Shown: piece by piece, positions 33,307-43,999 of the stretch
How positions within the stretch are numbered: the stretch's first letter is position 1
How the letters are laid out: each line of letters begins with the position of its first letter
Assembly (NCBI RefSeq): GCF_010093595.1
Contig: NW_022985477.1
Coordinates: forward strand, 85,685 to 149,684
Reading direction: 5' to 3'
DNA: 64,000 nucleotides
Source of the DNA: Mytilinidion resinicola
Lineage: Eukaryota > Ascomycota > Dothideomycetes > Mytilinidiales > Mytilinidiaceae
Notes under the pieces: generated by a model
The model's input: only the letters and a program-made list of their open reading frames with translations
What the model was told of the DNA's origin: nothing
The model's database searches: none
Program-made: the position numbers and the translations under genes

Positions 33307-34432
33307 ATGGAGTGGGCAAGAAAGCATAGAGCAGTCTTTGCGCCAGATAAATACCACCTAATACACTTCACAAAAGCCCGCAAGTTTGTCAACGTAAAAG
33401 CTACAGTTAATATACAGGGCTTTACCGAAGGCCCTATAACAGACCTAAGAATGCTAGGGGTCCAGGTGGATTCCAAACTTAAATGGGGCCCGCATATTAA
33501 CACCACGAAGAACAAAGCCACGGCCCAGATGGGGGCCCTTACGAGGCTCACGGCGTCGACCTGGGGCGCAAGCTTCCGGAAGGCACGCACAATATACTCG
33601 GCGGTTATTAGGCCTGCCATCACGTACGGATGCACCTCCTGGTATACTACACCGGGCATAAAAGAGCAGATCAGCAAGACAAAGATTAAGCAGCTCGAAA
33701 CAGCACAGAACCAGTGCCTTTGTGCTATCTTAGGGGCATACAAGACAACAAGTATTAGGGTGATGGAGCACGAGACATTATGCCCTCTACTCCGGCTAAA
33801 GCTGGAGGAACTTACGGTGGCCTACGCAGACCGCACACGCGAGGGGCCAGCCCGCGAGCACATCGAAACCTAATGCAGCCGCATAAGAGAAACTGTCCGT
33901 GCTAAATACAGGCCGAAAGGAACACCACGGTACGGCCCAAGCAGGCGCGACGAACTCCGCAAGCTCGCGGCGAAGGCATCACGGCCAGCCGCACGATACG
34001 AAGGCGAATCGGAAGAATCCTATAGGCGCACGAGGCGTGGCATGATCCAGGATGAATACGAAGAGAAGTGGAAGAAGGAATGGGAAGCCTACCGTAAAGA
34101 ACTACGCCAAGGACCCCCAACACCAGCACTCGACACTAAATGGAGCAAACGACAAGAGGCACTACACAAAGGACTCACGAAGGTAGAGAGCACAATTATC
34201 ACGAACCTACGGACGGAGCATATAGGGCTCAACGGTTACCTCCACCGTATGAGAGTGCCCGGCCACCCGACGCCGGCATGCCCTTGCGGGCATAGCCTCT
34301 AATCCCCAAGACACATTGTGATGAGTTGCGGAAGACACGTTGAGGGCAGGGGCGAGCTGTTCCAGAAGGCCAAGACGAGGACGTATGAACAGCTCTACAG
34401 AAGCCAGAAAGGAAGAAAGGCCGTGGCCCAAT
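33307..34432 (+). pseudogene. LINE ORF2 C-terminal fragment (after the RT active site)
   Basis: Reads MEWARKHRAVFAPDKYHLIH, then LRMLGVQVDSKLKWGPHI and AVIRPAITYGCTSWYTTPGI, the C-terminal reverse-transcriptase connection region of fungal non-LTR elements. A stop at 33,871 and a frame change split it; 34,042-34,300 continues the same protein (EHIGLNGYLHRMRVPGHPTP, ACPCGHSL), a zinc-binding end typical of Tad1/I-clade ORF2. The catalytic FxDD region lies upstream of the truncation point and is absent. Confidence 0.7.
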
Positions 34433-35167
34433 NNNNNNNNNNNNNNNNNNNNNNNNNNNNNNNNNNNNNNNNNNNNNNNNNNNNNNNNNNNNNNNNNNNN
34501 NNNNNNNNNNNNNNNNNNNNNNNNNNNNNNNNNNNNNNNNNNNNNNNNNNNNNNNNNNNNNNNNNNNNNNNNNNNNNNNNNNNNNNNNNNNNNNNNNNNN
34601 NNNNNNNNNNNNNNNNNNNNNNNNNNNNNNNNNNNNNNNNNNNNNNNNNNNNNNNNNNNNNNNNNNNNNNNNNNNNNNNNNNNNNNNNNNNNNNNNNNNN
34701 NNNNNNNNNNNNNNNNNNNNNNNNNNNNNNNNNNNNNNNNNNNNNNNNNNNNNNNNNNNNNNNNNNNNNNNNNNNNNNNNNNNNNNNNNNNNNNNNNNNN
34801 NNNNNNNNNNNNNNNNNNNNNNNNNNNNNNNNNNNNNNNNNNNNNNNNNNNNNNNNNNNNNNNNNNNNNNNNNNNNNNNNNNNNNNNNNNNNNNNNNNNN
34901 NNNNNNNNNNNNNNNNNNNNNNNNNNNNNNNNNNNNNNNNNNNNNNNNNNNNNNNNNNNNNNNNNNNNNNNNNNNNNNNNNNNNNNNNNNNNNNNNNNNN
35001 NNNNNNNNNNNNNNNNNNNNNNNNNNNNNNNNNNNNNNNNNNNNNNNNNNNNNNNNNNNNNNNNNNNNNNNNNNNNNNNNNNNNNNNNNNNNNNNNNNNN
35101 NNNNNNNNNNNNNNNNNNNNNNNNNNNNNNNNNNNNNNNNNNNNNNNNNNNNNNNNNNNNNNNNNNN
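34433..35167. other. Assembly gap, 735 N
   Basis: Run of unknown bases inside the LINE 3' region. Open frames that appear to span it are artefacts. Confidence 0.99.
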
Positions 35168-35265
35168 CGGTTTCTCCTTGTAAACTAGCCTAGATAGAAC
35201 AGCTGCATGGACCCTAACGGGAGCTACACCAGCGTAATAGAATTTAATAATAAAATAATATATCT

Positions 35266-35820
35266 ATATAAGATATAGCAGATACCCCTATACTAAGGAT
35301 ATAACCCGTAGAAAATCCGGGCAGGGGCTGGCGTGCGTTTATAGGACAATAAAAAACTTTTATTAATCCGCTTATAAGCTATATATATATATACTATCTC
35401 TAAAACTATTAATAACGCTATAGATATCTGTTCTTAAGGATTTCCTACCCGGATCCCGCCTATTTCTTAGAGCGGTACCTAAAAGAATACTCTAAACTAA
35501 CCTTTAGTTATTTAGACTATATATACTTAAATCTATTTAACTAATAAAATTATAGTATAAGTATTCCGGTAATATAAAATATTACTAACTTTTAGTATAG
35601 TCTGCTATTATATTGCCCCTAGTAGAATAAACTAAGCCTACTATAAGTAAAGCCTTTATAGGCTAGCTTATAGTTTAGGAAGCTATAGTAGATAACTATA
35701 ATAATATTTCCTATATAATAATAATTAGGCTTCGGACGTTGCTAGTATTTATTATATAGAAGCTATTCTATTATAAATACTAGGAAGATATAAAAGCCGA
35801 CTTTATATACTAAATATATA
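35266..35820. other. RIP-mutated DNA
   Basis: 555 bp of AT-rich DNA. It includes 35373-35440, a diverged copy of 31288-31365. No gene. Confidence 0.5.
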
Positions 35821-37663
35821 ACGTATTCCATAAGCGAGCCGTCCACCCAAGCGAGCCGTCCACTTCATCACGAAAACGCGACGCGTTAACTTCCAACCAC
35901 CATGCGTCGACAACACAACGTGCAATCAATACAAAATGAAGGTCGAATATGCATGGCTATCGCAGCAATCAATCGGCAGCAATTTACAAGCGAACGGCGC
36001 GCTATTACAATATATGACGTCCCCAGAAGCACACTTCGAGATCGACGCGCTGGAACAACCCCACGACGCAATTCTAAGCCTAATTCGAAGAAGCTTTCAA
36101 AGCTAGAGGAATCAGTTATCACTCAACATATACTCGACCTGGATTTGCGAGGATTTCCGCCTAGCTTGTATGCTGTACGAGAGATGGCCAACAAATTGCT
36201 TGCTAAGCGCGCCGCCGGCCAAGTTGGCAAGAACTGGCCAGAGAACTTTGTTAAGCGAACACCTAAGCTTAAAACATAATTTAATCGAAAGTACAACCGT
36301 TAAAGAGCTCTATGCGAGGATCTAAAAGCTATTAGCAATTGGTTTAAGCTTGTGCGCAATATAAAAGCAAAGTATAGCATCCTGGATAAAGATATATATA
36401 ACTTTAATAAAGCCGGCTTCTAAATAGGTGTTATTTCAACGGGCGTAGTTATAACAGGCTCTAAGCGCCGTAATTATCCAAAATCTATACAGCCAGGCAA
36501 TTGCGAATAGATAATAATAATCTAAGGTATTAATGCCTATAGATAGGCTATTCCACTATTTATTATCTTTATAGGTATATACCACCTTTCTATATAGTAT
36601 AAGGGCAACAATATACCACTAGATTAGGTTATAGCAGTAAGCGATAATAGCTGGACAATAAATAAGCTTAGTATTACCTGGCTACACTATTTTAATATGC
36701 ATACAAAAGATCGCACGATAGGCACGCACCGGCTGCTAATTATTAATGGCCACGAGAGCTATATCTTGCTTAAATTCCAATAGATTTATAAGGAGAATAA
36801 TATTATTACTTTCTATATGCCAGCGTATTTATCGCACCTGCTACAGCCGCTTAATATTAGCTGCTTTGCGCTAATAAAAAAGGCGTATAGGCGCTAAATT
36901 AAGGACTTAGTGCGCCACTATATTAACTATATTACTAAGCTAGAGTTCCTGCTAGTATTTAAAGCAGCTTTCTACAGCTTAATCGTAAAAAGCAATATTT
37001 GCGCAGGCTTTTAAGGCGCAGGCCTTATACTACTTAATCTAGAAGCAGTGCTATTAAAGCTTAATATTAGGCTCTGTACGCTATTACCTCCGCCTGCCGC
37101 CGTGGAGGCTTTATAGGAATTAAAAACACTAAGCAACGCTCTTAAGCTAGGCTCTTAATTAGCTTTAATTTATAAGCGCATTTAAATGCATTAAAATAGC
37201 TCGCCTACAGCTATTTTTAACTCGCTTAATAGCCTTTCTAAAGGTGCTAAAAGCATAATATATTAAGCTGCGCTGCTGCGTAATACTGTTACCAGCCTTT
37301 AAAAGGCAAATAAAGCCGCTATAAAGCGCAAGGCGCGCAAAAAAAAGCGCATTTAGAGGGAAGGAACTCTAATAATAGAAGCAGGCTTTTAAATAGCTGC
37401 TTAACGGCTTAAGAAGGACGCTTAAAGTAAAAAGCAGCAAGGTGGAGCAGGCTCTAATAGAATCGTGCGGCGCTGTGGGCGCTGCGGCGAGTTAGGGCAC
37501 AATATTCGTACGTGTAAAAACGATGCAGAGGTTGCTGCAGATTAGGCTACAAGTTGTATATAGTTGATATCTATTAGCGTTGTGGAGCAATTAACGTTTA
37601 AGGCAGGTTTTTATAATAAAGTGGACGGCTCGCTTAGGTGGACGGCTCGCTTATGGAATACGT
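35821..37663 (+). mobile_element. Pogo/Fot1-like DNA transposon, full length
   Basis: 1,843 bp flanked by TA (35819-35820 and 37664-37665). Terminal inverted repeats of about 45 bp begin ACGTATTCCATAAGCGAGCC, and each contains two direct copies of AAGCGAGCCGTCCAC. It encodes one transposase frame on the plus strand. The first 470 bp and the last about 200 bp are little mutated while the middle is strongly RIP-mutated. A second copy, cut by a retroelement, starts at 58132. Confidence 0.85.
35902..37560 (+). pseudogene. Pogo/Fot1-family DDE transposase, RIP-inactivated
   Basis: Starts at ATG 35902 with a psq-type helix-turn-helix (RAITIYDVPRSTLRDR) and a CENP-B-type second domain (GFPPSLYAVREMANKLL); open to 36279. 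Beyond that the DDE domain is readable only through RIP stops: VSDNSWTINKLS near 36,640, LIINGHESY near 36,740 where IxDGHxSH is expected, and LLQPLNISCF near 36,850 where LLQPLD is expected, so two Asp codons have become Asn. A CCHC zinc knuckle (CGRCGELGHNIRTC) follows near 37,475. The copy cannot make transposase. Confidence 0.8.
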
Positions 37664-39549
37664 TACTATATTTATAAATAATAGTATAATACTTATAATA
37701 AAGGCAGAAGTTAATATAAATAAGTAGGAAACGGGCGTTGTATATAATAGACTAAGGGATATTTAGACTTACGTTATTAGCGTAGGTATTCTAACGCCCT
37801 ATAAGCTCTCTAGTAGAGTAATAAATAAAAGGAGTATATTTAAGTAATATATATACTAATTAACAGCTTTTTTATAATCCCTGGCCCAGCTACGCGAATT
37901 AAGAGATAAAAACTTAAATATAGAAATATTATATCTTAACTAAATAGAGGAGCTAAAAAAAAAGTAAGAAATTAGCCCGAAAATTGTAAATACCTACTAA
38001 AGAGACTAGGAGATTCTAAGAATATAGTATTAAGCTTTAAACGTTCGCGGTTTATAGCTAATACTAAAGGCAGAGATATAGTAAAATTATTCTTAAGAAG
38101 GTAAGGCGCCTTATAGACAAGCGAGGTGAAATAGTTAAAGTATCTGCAACTCTAAATAGTATACCTGTTCTTAAATATTATAGGGATTTTCGGTTTATAT
38201 ATTATAATATTAAGATAGGAACAAATAAATTCTAAATTAGACTTAGAATTTATCCTTAATCCTAAGCTACTATACTATAGAACTAGAGGGTTATAGTATT
38301 TAGATACGTAGAGGGGAGGTTAAGTTATTTTAGCTTATATAGAGGCATTCTCGCCTGCATTTAATTTAATTCTTAAGCTATTCCTATTAGTATATTCTAT
38401 ATTATAGTCGTCTAACCTCTAAAAGCGCTCCCTTACCTATCGGCTTATTCTATATCCGGCCCTTTTAATTCTATAGATATAAAGTTGTCTAGATAATATA
38501 ATATGCTGCTAGAAAAGGAGCGTATAGAGCAACTAGTAGCGCCTTAGCAAAGAAATTGAAGATAAACAGGGCCGGCCGAACGGAAGGCAATTCTTAATAT
38601 AGTACTGCCTTTAGAAGCTAAGCGGCTAGCAGTAGTAAAGGATATTATAATAACAGATCCTTAGAAATATAAATATATATGCGGAATTAGTCTATATAGT
38701 ACCTTATAGAGTGTTATAGCGTATATATATATAGTAAAATAGGAACTATAGTTACTATATATTATCCCCCTATTCCTATCGCTAGACCGTGGCACGCAGT
38801 GCATGTATAAACGCGCAGAGCCTAGCCCACGCTATAGACACGTTAGGAGCTTCTATTATTAGAAGATAGTTAATATATATATTAATTTATTTACTAGTAG
38901 TAGTAGGCGGATAACCTGTAAAGCTATTAGCTCCTAACTTAGAAATTTAACTACTTTACTATTGCGGGACTATTATAATAATAGGCTCTTTAAGATAATC
39001 GGTCTATATAAAAGATATATTAGGAAGCGCCTACTATTAGAAGTTAATACGGTGCATATATTTAATGAGATAGGGTTTATAGTTACTTTAAGTTATTTAC
39101 CTATTACCTATTACTAGATACAGTATATTGCATATATATATATTAAGGCGCGGTTTATAATTATTAGGGTTAGTTTAACCTATAAGTTGCAACTTCTATA
39201 TTAGATTATAGTAAGGCCTATTCCGTGCTATTATATAGATCTTAATAGCGGTATTACGTATAGTAATTCCCCTTAAATATACCTTTTTTAGCTTAACTAT
39301 TAGTTATTTATATTTGTCGATATAAAAACGTGTTTCTTTAAAGTTTAGTTGTTTCTTTTATATTTTAACAATATAAAATTATATTATTTAGCTCCCTCCG
39401 GGCTCTATCCTTTCTATCCCCCTAAACCTACCCTCTAGAGGCTATAAGCACTACTAAAAAACTTCTTCTGCAAACTATAGACTTCTATAATACGGCCTTT
39501 ATTATATTTAAAGAATATACTAATAGCTACTATATAATAACTAACTTTA
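37664..39549. other. RIP-mutated DNA, not identified
   Basis: Plus-strand frames at 37,760-38,450 and 38,570-39,250 look like former coding sequence broken by RIP stops, but I cannot assign a family. No terminal repeats found. Confidence 0.4.
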
Positions 39550-40760
39550 CAGTTCTTAAGTTCTTCTATAAAACGCACCTAAGCTACTATATAACTACTA
39601 CTAAGCTACGCGTTTATAATCTTCTTAACTTCGTGTCTACAGGCAAAGTATTAGCTATACTAAATCTAAAGAGTAATATTTTTAACGCCACCTATACCTA
39701 GAAGCCTGTAGGTAAAGGTATAGAAAAAAAGAAATACCTTAGGAAACTAAGGGATTATATAAAGTTTAGGTAATACCTTTATACCTAAAAGAATTATAAG
39801 TTCCTAGTCTATAATATTAAGTAGACTAAGCTACTATATACTATAATATAAATACTTTATATACTATTACTACGCTTAGGCGTTAAAGTTATAAATAGGT
39901 ATTATAAGTTTACTAATACGCTACTTCCAGTAGCCGGTAAATAGACCTCCTAACTCTATAAAAAGATCTATATTTTTAATAATAGCTACTAAGCTAAGAA
40001 CTATAAGCTATAGGCAGCAGTATACAGCGCCTTATAGAATAAAGTAATCCTTAACAACGTAATAAAAGTAAGTCTTATTAATAACGTATAAGGTTTCTTT
40101 AATATGCAGGCCCTTTACCAGGAATTTACAGTGCTGTAGAAGCGTAGTATTATTTTCTATAGTATGCTAGGGAATAGGAAGATAATCTCTATTAAGGCGC
40201 TTATAAATGCGCTATATAAGCGGCCCGACCTAGTGCTAAGTCTATATATTAAGAGTTTTAAGAATTATAAGGGGCCGCAGGTTAGTATTTATAGCATCTT
40301 TATACAGGCGCAGGCGTTGGCGCTATATTTACTTATTTTTAAGGATTTAGATAGTTTAGTACAGAATAAAATAAGGAGCTACTTTTTAAATAAAGTTAAT
40401 AGGTTAGAGTTAAATAATAGGATTTTTATAATTAGGAGTATAAATTATTTTAATAAATTAGATCCGGCGATTATAAAAAGGCTAAGTTGGTTTAATTAGA
40501 AGTATTATTTTAGGCTGCTAGAAAGGGGGGTATAGGAGGCGTATATAGTATATTAGCGGAAGAAGCTAGAAAAGGGTAGAAAAGTAGAGTAGCCTAAGGG
40601 GGTTTATAGAGTTATAGCAGAATTAACTAAGGGGTTTAGTTTTGCGTATTTAAAGGGAAGTAGGAGCTTAAAAAAGGCTTAAGAAGTTTAGTAGGGAGAA
40701 AAATATAGTAGAGTTTTAACAAAATACGCAGGTATATTTGTCGGTATAGTAGGAATATAA
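39550..40760 (+). pseudogene. RIP-destroyed AAA+ ATPase gene (fungal BCS1-like group)
   Basis: Ignoring RIP-type stops, the plus strand reads through an AAA+ domain in one frame: GFFNMQALYQEFTV (about 40,090), SIIFYSMLGNRKIISIKALI where IIFYGPPGNGKTISIKAL is expected (Walker A, about 40,150), LLIFKDLDSLVQNKIRSYFL (Walker B, about 40,335), IINYFNKLDPAI-type sensor and arginine-finger region (about 40,430-40,490) and IAELTKGFSFAYLK (about 40,615-40,660). The order and spacing match fungal AAA ATPases related to mitochondrial BCS1. The changes (G to S or R, T to I, D/E to N/K) are all RIP-type. Upstream, VFDQG-like and LLNFVSTGK segments suggest the gene begins before 39,600; both ends are approximate. 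Confidence 0.68.
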
Positions 40761-43433
40761 TATTTACTAACTAAATTAGGATTATTATAATATTCTTAAG
40801 AGAAAATATCCTAGAATAAAGTTAGAATAACTATAGAAGGCCCTTAAGTACCTATATACAGGAGTTAAAGGCAATAGCTTATTACTTTTATAAGCTATTC
40901 TATTGCGGTTCTATAGAAGACAGAGTTACTAGCAAAAAAGCAACTTAATTTATAGCCCTCTAGCTTAATTAATTAACTGAAATTAAGGCTCGAGTTAAGT
41001 TAAGTTGTTGGCCTTTTTCGGATAGATTGCTTATTTATTACTTGCTTACGTATTTAAATGCTAAGAGGTGTCTAGAATTATAATTAATATACTTTTCAGG
41101 CTGTATATATAAAGAGGAGGCCTTCGGATACTATTTATACTAGTTATAAAAAGTTCTAAGCTAAAATGCGTATATAATTAATAAAGTTGTAATCCTTAGT
41201 ATAGCAGAAAGGTTCCGGCTTGCGCGCTGTTAACTAGCTTTATTAGCTATATAAAAATCAGCACTAAATTCTAGTAAATCTACTTATAGCTTATATACTA
41301 TAACTATAAATTTAATTGTTATAAAAATTATAAAACTGCTTATTTTAGCAAGGAAGCAGCTTATAAAAGAACTAAAAGTTCTAAAGTATTATAAAAGCGG
41401 ACTCTATAAAAAAAACCCTAGATTAGTATTAGCCTAGTATAGCAAGCTCGCATAACTATATAGAAACTTAGAACTACCTAAAAAACGCGTTTACTATAGT
41501 TTCTAATATTTTTCTAAACTTGCACTAATTTTATATTATAGCCAGCGTCCTCTATTATATATTATATAGCTTCTAGCCTGTATAGTCTGCCTATATAGTT
41601 TCTAGCCTGCTACTCTAAGTTCTTTTTTCTATAACGCTTTCTTAAGTATGCAGTTTTATAGCCGGAGGCCTCTAAAATTAAATATAATACTTCCTATATA
41701 GATTTTAGGCGCGGAGCTATTAGTAAGTTGCTAGCTGCGCAGAGAAGGCCTTATAATAAGGACTTAAAGGTAAGGAACTCGGCTAATTTACTTCTATAAA
41801 AAAAGCTATTAGTAATATAAACCTGTAGATTTACGCCGGACCTATAGATAGGCTTAAAGCTATACCGCTTCTAGAAATATATATACTATAGCACTAACTT
41901 ACTAAGCTACTTAGTTTAATATAGCAGCTACTACTTAGGCCGGCTATAAAAAGGGTAGTTACTGCTTATATATAGAGACTTCTAGTAGGCTTCTAGCTTA
42001 TTAATAATATACTTTCTCCTATAAGGCAGAGTAGAACAGCAGATATTCCTTATATAAACACTGCTGCTAACGCCGTTTTAGTCTTTATTACTGGCGTTTT
42101 CTTCTGCTTACTTTTATATATATTCTATAGCTAGTAACTAGTTATATATAGCGGGACGGTCCTTCTAGGCCCCTATATAGAATAGCTTGCCGGCAGGGTT
42201 AAGTATAGTAGCTGCGTAATATATTCGTATTATATTAAGCTTTATAAAGTATAGCTGCCTATAGTATAATACCGGGCCTACTACGTATATAGAGTTAATA
42301 AATACAGGCCGGAGCTCCGCTATAATACCCCTAGTACTTATAATAATATGCCTCTAGTATATATCCTTAATATACTTATTAATAGCCGCCTTTCTACCTT
42401 TCTCCCTATTACTTACTATTAAAAAAAAGACCTACCTTTTATTCTAGCTTGCTTAGCTTATACCTAGCCCTAATTTCGGTACCTAAAAGTTATAAAAGCA
42501 AAAGCGCGCTGCTTTAGAACTGTTTTCTACGCACCTTCCTTCTTTAAGCTATTCGCCTATACCTATAACAGCTGTTGCTATATTTATAGAATATAGTTAC
42601 AGCCTAAAGCGCGCCTAAATTAATAATAAAATACTTCCTAAGCAGAGTATTTTAGTAGTATTGCACCCTTTAATACTTAAAAAGCACAGTATATTTATAC
42701 TGCCTGCTAGTTAAGTAAGCAAGACCTAATAGTTATTAAGTTCCTTACGGGAGATATAAGTAAACCTATAATTTACTAACCTGCTAATATAAATAGAGCC
42801 CTTAAATAGAGTAAAGAATTCTATACTTTAGAGGGTTTAGAATATTATAGATAAGCTAGAGCTAGATAATATAGAGTAATAGGTGCTTGCGTTGCTAAAA
42901 AAGTTTATTATAACTAACCCGGAGCTCGGCCTTTAATAAATTAGTAAATATATATAGAACCCTAATAATAACAACCTAGTAGTTAGCTAAAATATATTAA
43001 AGGCTATAAAAAACATCTTATTATACGCAAGGCACTGCACGGAAAATAGGCAGGATAAAAATGCGTAGTGTATAGAGGTTATTCGGCCACTACTTAAACT
43101 TGTACTTAGCCTTTCTAATATAAAGGACTTTTTTATATAAAGTATATATACTATTTACTCCTATTATAACTTAAAGAACTAAACTAATAATTACTTTTAC
43201 TAGCTAATTCTAAAGCATTAACCCTATATACTTATCTACTTCGGCCTCTAGCTCTAACTTTTCTAAAACCCTTCTAAAACCACGTTTTATCTATAAAGCC
43301 GACTTTACGCTTTTCTACTCTAATAAAACGCCTATTTTTTACACCCTTTATACCGGCTTTTATAAATATAACTACTTTAAGGTTTTTTATATAACTAACG
43401 TATATATAAAAAAAAAAACCCTTTTTACTACTA
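40761..43433. other. RIP-mutated DNA, not identified
   Basis: 2.7 kb of CA/TG-poor DNA. The minus strand at 41,550-42,400 reads as a long frame with RIP stops, family unknown. No terminal repeats recognised. Confidence 0.4.
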
Positions 43434-43970
43434 TATTACAACCTGTAATATAAACCACCCGAGTATAAAGGCACTTATAGAAATAAGTAAATAGATAAAA
43501 CTAATTATATAGAACTAAGTTACGGGACTATAAGGGTTATATATAGAACGTATAGAAATCCTAGATTCCCCTATAAACTGCTAGTAGATAGGAATAATCT
43601 AGGAACAGGATATTACGAAATAAAAGGTTATATAGGTACTTATTAGGAATCGAACGAGCAATAGTAAGCGTGCTTGTTAGGAATCGAATAAGTAATAGTA
43701 AGCGTGCTTATTAAGGATTAAATAAGCAGGAACAAGCTATAAATTTCTTAGAACGGAGCTTTTATATATAAGGACGCTCCTTTGCGTAGATAGGAATAGT
43801 ATATTTAACTTAAAACTTTAATACTACCTATTAGAAGTAATAACCCCGTTTTATACCTAAGATTAATCTTGCCTTACCTTTTAAAAACTATTGCACCCCG
43901 ATAATAACTTAACCTATACCCTGCCTTAGTATATAACACTTAGAAGGTATAGAAAAGATAACCTATTATA
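43434..43970 (+). repeat. 5' LTR of chromovirus 1
   Basis: 537 bp, begins TATTACAACC and ends CCTATTATA; the RIP-altered counterpart of a TG...CA LTR. It contains two copies of a 34-bp unit starting TTAGGAATCGAA (43643 and 43677). Confidence 0.85.
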
Positions 43971-43999
43971 CTTTAAATACTGCTATATTAAAGAAGTTA

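Larger units (their letters stand above)
33300..35265 (+). mobile_element. Young 5'-truncated LINE (Tad1-like), interrupted by an assembly gap
   Basis: Similarity to the LINE at 48376-53809 starts abruptly at CGGTGCATGGAG (about 33,300), a typical 5' truncation, and runs to the shared 3' terminal sequence (35168-35250) and an A/T-rich tail. Unlike its surroundings it carries little RIP, so it inserted later or escaped mutation. No convincing target duplication was found. Bases 34433-35167 are unknown. Confidence 0.75.

Noticed and set aside
34318..35193. Long open frames (about 290 codons) spanning the N run
   Set aside because: They exist only because unknown bases contain no stop codons.
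43641..43710. 34-bp repeats considered as a CRISPR-like array
   Set aside because: Units are directly adjacent without unique spacers, lie inside an LTR, and the genome is fungal.
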